A DNA stretch of 64,000 bases, from contig NC_086379.1 in assembly GCF_036588685.1 (NCBI RefSeq), forward strand, positions 77,035,727 to 77,099,726. The letters run 5' to 3'. The number at the start of each line of letters is the position of its first letter. Position 1 is the stretch's first letter. The translations under genes and the position numbers were made by a program. This stretch comes from Mytilus trossulus. Its lineage: Eukaryota; Mollusca; Bivalvia; Mytilida; Mytilidae. The notes below the pieces were generated by a model, which searched no databases, was not told the origin of the DNA, and saw only the letters and a program-made list of their open reading frames with translations. This document shows, piece by piece, positions 62,301 through 64,000 of this stretch.

Positions 62301-63579
62301 TTTATTTTTTAGGATATTATATATATATATAGAAATTACCCTCTATAATAATAGAAATTAAGGTTCTAAATACTATCTTAATTTTATTTCTTGAATTTGG
62401 AGTTATATTGCTTATTATATATAGATAATTACATGAACATAGTATGTTGATTTCCTACAACAAGCATAAAGATAAAATAATATAAGGTCAATTAATATTT
62501 CTCAAATTCAATATATCAAGTTTTAAATTAGGGTAGTGCTACTTTCACCAGTCTAGAGTTATGTCCCTTTATAACGTTATATGCAAGCAAGGCATAAACA
62601 CACTCCACATTTAATTGTTAACCTTAATTTCTGATGGTATGCTCTCCAAGTTAGAATTAAAGAGACCCTGATGCTTTTAGGATCTGGGTCCCTGCTTTGT
62701 AATCTGTATCTGCCTTTTATGCCCCCATTGCTAGGGGGAAAGGTAGGGACTAGACCTTAGCTTTTATATTACTCATTATTCATTTTAGCTTGTAATATTT
62801 TTGTCCTAAATGTATTTTATCCAGCAAGCATCATCTGCATTACAATTATATAAACAATAAAGTGGTGTCATAATACTTATATGTTTGGAACAATGACCTT
62901 ACATCATAATACTAATGTGTTCCCCAGAATGACATTCATAGTCTTGAAAAGTCCCAAGATGGACAAAAGCGCTAGACAATGCTGCTTTTAAAACTCTTTT
63001 TGTGTATTTACTATTTTTAATATATATTTGTTTATTGTTCTAGTAAAATTAGACCAATGGTAGAATATTTAGAGACAGAAAAATATGGTTGGTTATATAG
63101 GGGTTAATTGGTGGTATGACACCTATAATGAAACTGTGTTGCCCATATAATGAAATCATTTTGTTTTCCAGGTGTTCCATAAGATAATTACCACAGGTCA
63201 TCAGAGGTTACAGCCTCTGTTTGATTGTCTGCTAACTATTATTGTAAATGGTAAGGAGAATATATTGCTAGATCCATATGTTTTATGGTTTATGTTGTTA
63301 AATTACTTTTCAGACAAATTAATTGCCAAATCTTTTTTTTTTAACCAAAAGCTTAATAACATAAATGGTTCAAATTTTTCGGCACCAGATGTGCATTTCG
63401 ACAATCGTGTCTTTTCAGTAATGCTCGAAGCTAAAATATTGAAAATCCAAAGCTTATTAAAAAACTTAAAGAGCTATAAACCAAAAAGGTTCTAATCCAT
63501 ATATATTTCTATTTCAGTATCTCCTTACCTGAAAACCTTATCGATGGTTGCCAGTACAAAATTATTACATTTATTAGAG
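48183..63579 (+). CDS. HID1: HID1 domain-containing protein, 5' part (14 exons, 509 codons; continues beyond window)
   Basis: Exons: 48183-48248, 49556-49769, 50309-50418, 51686-51730, 52284-52337, 52805-52973, 53154-53211, 55605-55833, 57072-57128, 57564-57704, 58023-58113, 60448-60599, 63172-63250 and 63518-63579. All junctions are GT/AG and keep phase. The start MGNTDTKLNFRKAVIQLTTK has Gly2 for N-myristoylation, as in vertebrate HID1. Diagnostic blocks: ALREESPSNLATLCYKAVEK, FEDPDWRGFFWS, DSCEYIWEAGVGFAHSP, LTCFSETMYLPP, YDPVGYGLPYNHLMF, NLFVNYLSRIHREE, STKKIQFHQELLVMFWKM, FFVLKSSDVLDVLVPIL, FLNDARADQSRVGLMHIG and FTGTHADF. The family is a peripheral Golgi/trans-Golgi protein needed for dense-core vesicle biogenesis and neuropeptide sorting; human HID1 is 788 residues. 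Compared with human, the acidic loop after FFWS is shorter. Introns are repeat-rich; intron 7 hosts a 2-kb element. Confidence 0.95.
48995..49345 (+). repeat. Dispersed mussel-type repeat in HID1 intron 1
   Basis: Contains GGCCTTCAACAATGAGCC, AACCACTGAATTGCAGGACC, CAGTGGTGTTCAACTTGAG and GGTCAACTCATCATATC, the same ordered blocks as 7650-8080 and 50785-51230. Confidence 0.6.
50785..51230 (+). repeat. Dispersed mussel-type repeat in HID1 intron 3
   Basis: Begins GAAGATGTGGTTTGATTGC, then GAGACAACTCTCCTCAAAAG, ATAGGTCGCTGTACATC, CAGGCTCCTGACTTGGGGC, GGGTTAAACATGTTTGC and GGCTTATTTCATCAGATGG. It is the fullest copy of this family in the window. Confidence 0.65.
53253..55214. mobile_element. 2-kb tandem-repeat-bearing element in HID1 intron 7, 13-bp TIRs and (CGT)n
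   Basis: The perfect 13-bp inverted termini are TTATACGACCGCA (53253-53265) and TGCGGTCGTATAA (55178-55190). The right end is followed by a hairpin-like GCTACGCCCTGCGGAGC. A CGT trinucleotide run occupies about 53304-53342. The core has four ~160-bp units (TTTTCGCAC... at about 53356, 53516, 53678, 53838; each with GATTTTGGGAGTTT and GGGGCCAAA). A second set of ~125-180-bp units (TTGGGGTTCTTTGATATGCC) follows to about 54490. No coding capacity; the arginine-rich ORFs at 53198-53474 are CGT shadows. Confidence 0.75.
56131..56895. mobile_element. Tandem-repeat-bearing non-autonomous element, copy 2 (HID1 intron 8)
   Basis: Same ends as 13410-14468: GGGTTCCGCAGAACCC (one mismatch in the palindrome), CAGTGTCTCGCC, and 3' CGACGACGACGG with TTCGACTAAAGTCGAA and GGCTCGAC. 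The core has three units, with CTTCTGTCCAAG-type starts at 56347, 56541 and 56734 (194 and 193 bp). The ORF at 56037-56420 is a repeat shadow with the same pseudo-peptide as 13679-13903. Confidence 0.75.
57228..57441. mobile_element. Degenerate ACTGTG/CACAGT inverted-repeat element, copy 3
   Basis: Keeps TGGTTTTGCCAAAGTCTGCG, CATGAAAATTGGTATCC and the right end AAATCCACAGT; the left end is decayed (ACTGTAGGGATAATA). Located in HID1 intron 9. A further faint trace is at 63590-63780. Confidence 0.45.
58241..58372. mobile_element. 132-bp MITE-like inverted repeat
   Basis: Left ACTGTAAACTAACTTATTTT and right AAAATAAGTTGTTTTACAGT match at about 18 of 20 positions, with a GCCCTTGCTAGCCGATTTTAC-type interior. 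Located in HID1 intron 11, 128 bp after exon 11. Confidence 0.65.
58373..60447. other. HID1 intron 11, remainder
   Basis: AT-rich intron sequence. The only recognisable repeat is a short retroelement-tail trace at 59654-59690 (AAATTGAGAATGGAAAAGG, minus orientation). The 101-codon ORF at 60032-60337 has no domain signal, no flanking splice context and typical intronic composition, so it is not called. Confidence 0.5.
60600..63171. other. HID1 intron 12
   Basis: 2.57-kb intron. It contains a plus-strand dispersed module at 61715-61920 (GAAGATGTGGTATGATTGCC, GGGACAACTCTCCATAAGAG, GGCTTTCAACAATGAGC) and a short TA run near 62318. The remainder is AT-rich with nothing recognisable. Confidence 0.55.
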
Positions 63580-64000
63580 GTAATGTTCAATTTAAAACAT
63601 ACAACTTCTGTGCAATTACTCATTTTCATGGATAACAATTTTTGGGTGAATAGAGGGAAATATTGTATTATCATGGATATATTATTTCATTGCTTAAACA
63701 AATTCTCCTTACAAGCCTTTAGAAAATTTGTACCTTGTTAAACATTTAAATTCATAGATTAACTTTTCCAACAAATTGCAGTAAGGTAAATATTCTTTAG
63801 ATTCCATACATGATCATGTCAAGCTATTGATTAATAATTTATGCAAGGAACTAAATGATATATTTGTATACCATACAAAAAAATGTGCTTTTAAATTGCA
63901 TTAGATGCAGAAAGTAGTGCAGGGCATATGCAGTTATCTTTTCTACTTTCAATTATTGACAAAGGGAGATAACTTTATAAAAAATATTGTTTGAATATTT

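Noticed and set aside
63172-63495. 107-codon ORF extending HID1 exon 13 into intron 13
   Set aside because: The intronic part includes a dispersed repeat (63385-63470) and ends in a stop. The GT donor at 63251 and acceptor at 63517 restore the conserved IVNVSPYLK sequence, so this is intron read-through.

Overview
The window is eukaryotic nuclear DNA. It is AT-rich and intron-dense, with short coding exons bounded by GT/AG splice sites, and intergenic and intronic DNA packed with dispersed, palindromic and tandem repeats. The proteins read as lophotrochozoan, and many dispersed repeat modules look like those common in mussel genomes. I infer a mytilid bivalve (Mytilus-like), recognised from memory and not by a search.

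Layout. (1) 49-3747, minus: the first coding exon, and probably a second very small one, of an unrecognised gene running off the left edge. (2) 3748-15990: about 12 kb without a convincing gene, holding a 47-bp tandem array, several foldback or inverted-repeat elements, decayed reverse transcriptase, and a tandem-repeat-bearing mobile element. (3) 15991-30215, minus: a complete 11-exon gene for a predicted 1749-residue DUF4062-like/NACHT/WD40 protein of the NWD1/NWD2 type. (4) 30216-32385: a 2.2-kb head-to-head intergenic segment. (5) 32386-41372, plus: a complete nine-exon mitochondrial dicarboxylate carrier (SLC25A10 orthologue, 285 residues). (6) 41373-48182: carrier 3' UTR and repeat-rich intergenic DNA with a 130-bp-arm inverted repeat and a TIR element with a 10-bp target-site duplication just before the next gene. 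(7) 48183 to the right edge, plus: HID1, 14 exons covering the first 509 codons; the rest lies outside.

The three main genes are unrelated in function: a STAND-type signalling ATPase, a mitochondrial metabolite carrier, and a trans-Golgi/dense-core-vesicle trafficking factor. They do not form a pathway. SLC25A10 and HID1 are neighbours here, and their human orthologues both lie in 17q25.

The most unusual signal is inside the NACHT/WD gene. Three of its eleven exons have their 3' ends tandemly duplicated into the following intron or UTR: exon 5 (119-bp duplication with a second donor), exon 9 (eight 55/58-bp units, each with a candidate 5' splice site) and exon 11 (the last ~26 codons plus stop repeated at ~83 bp). 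Exon boundaries were set by hand from splice consensus, reading-frame continuity and remembered family sequence. They all keep phase but are not backed by transcripts.
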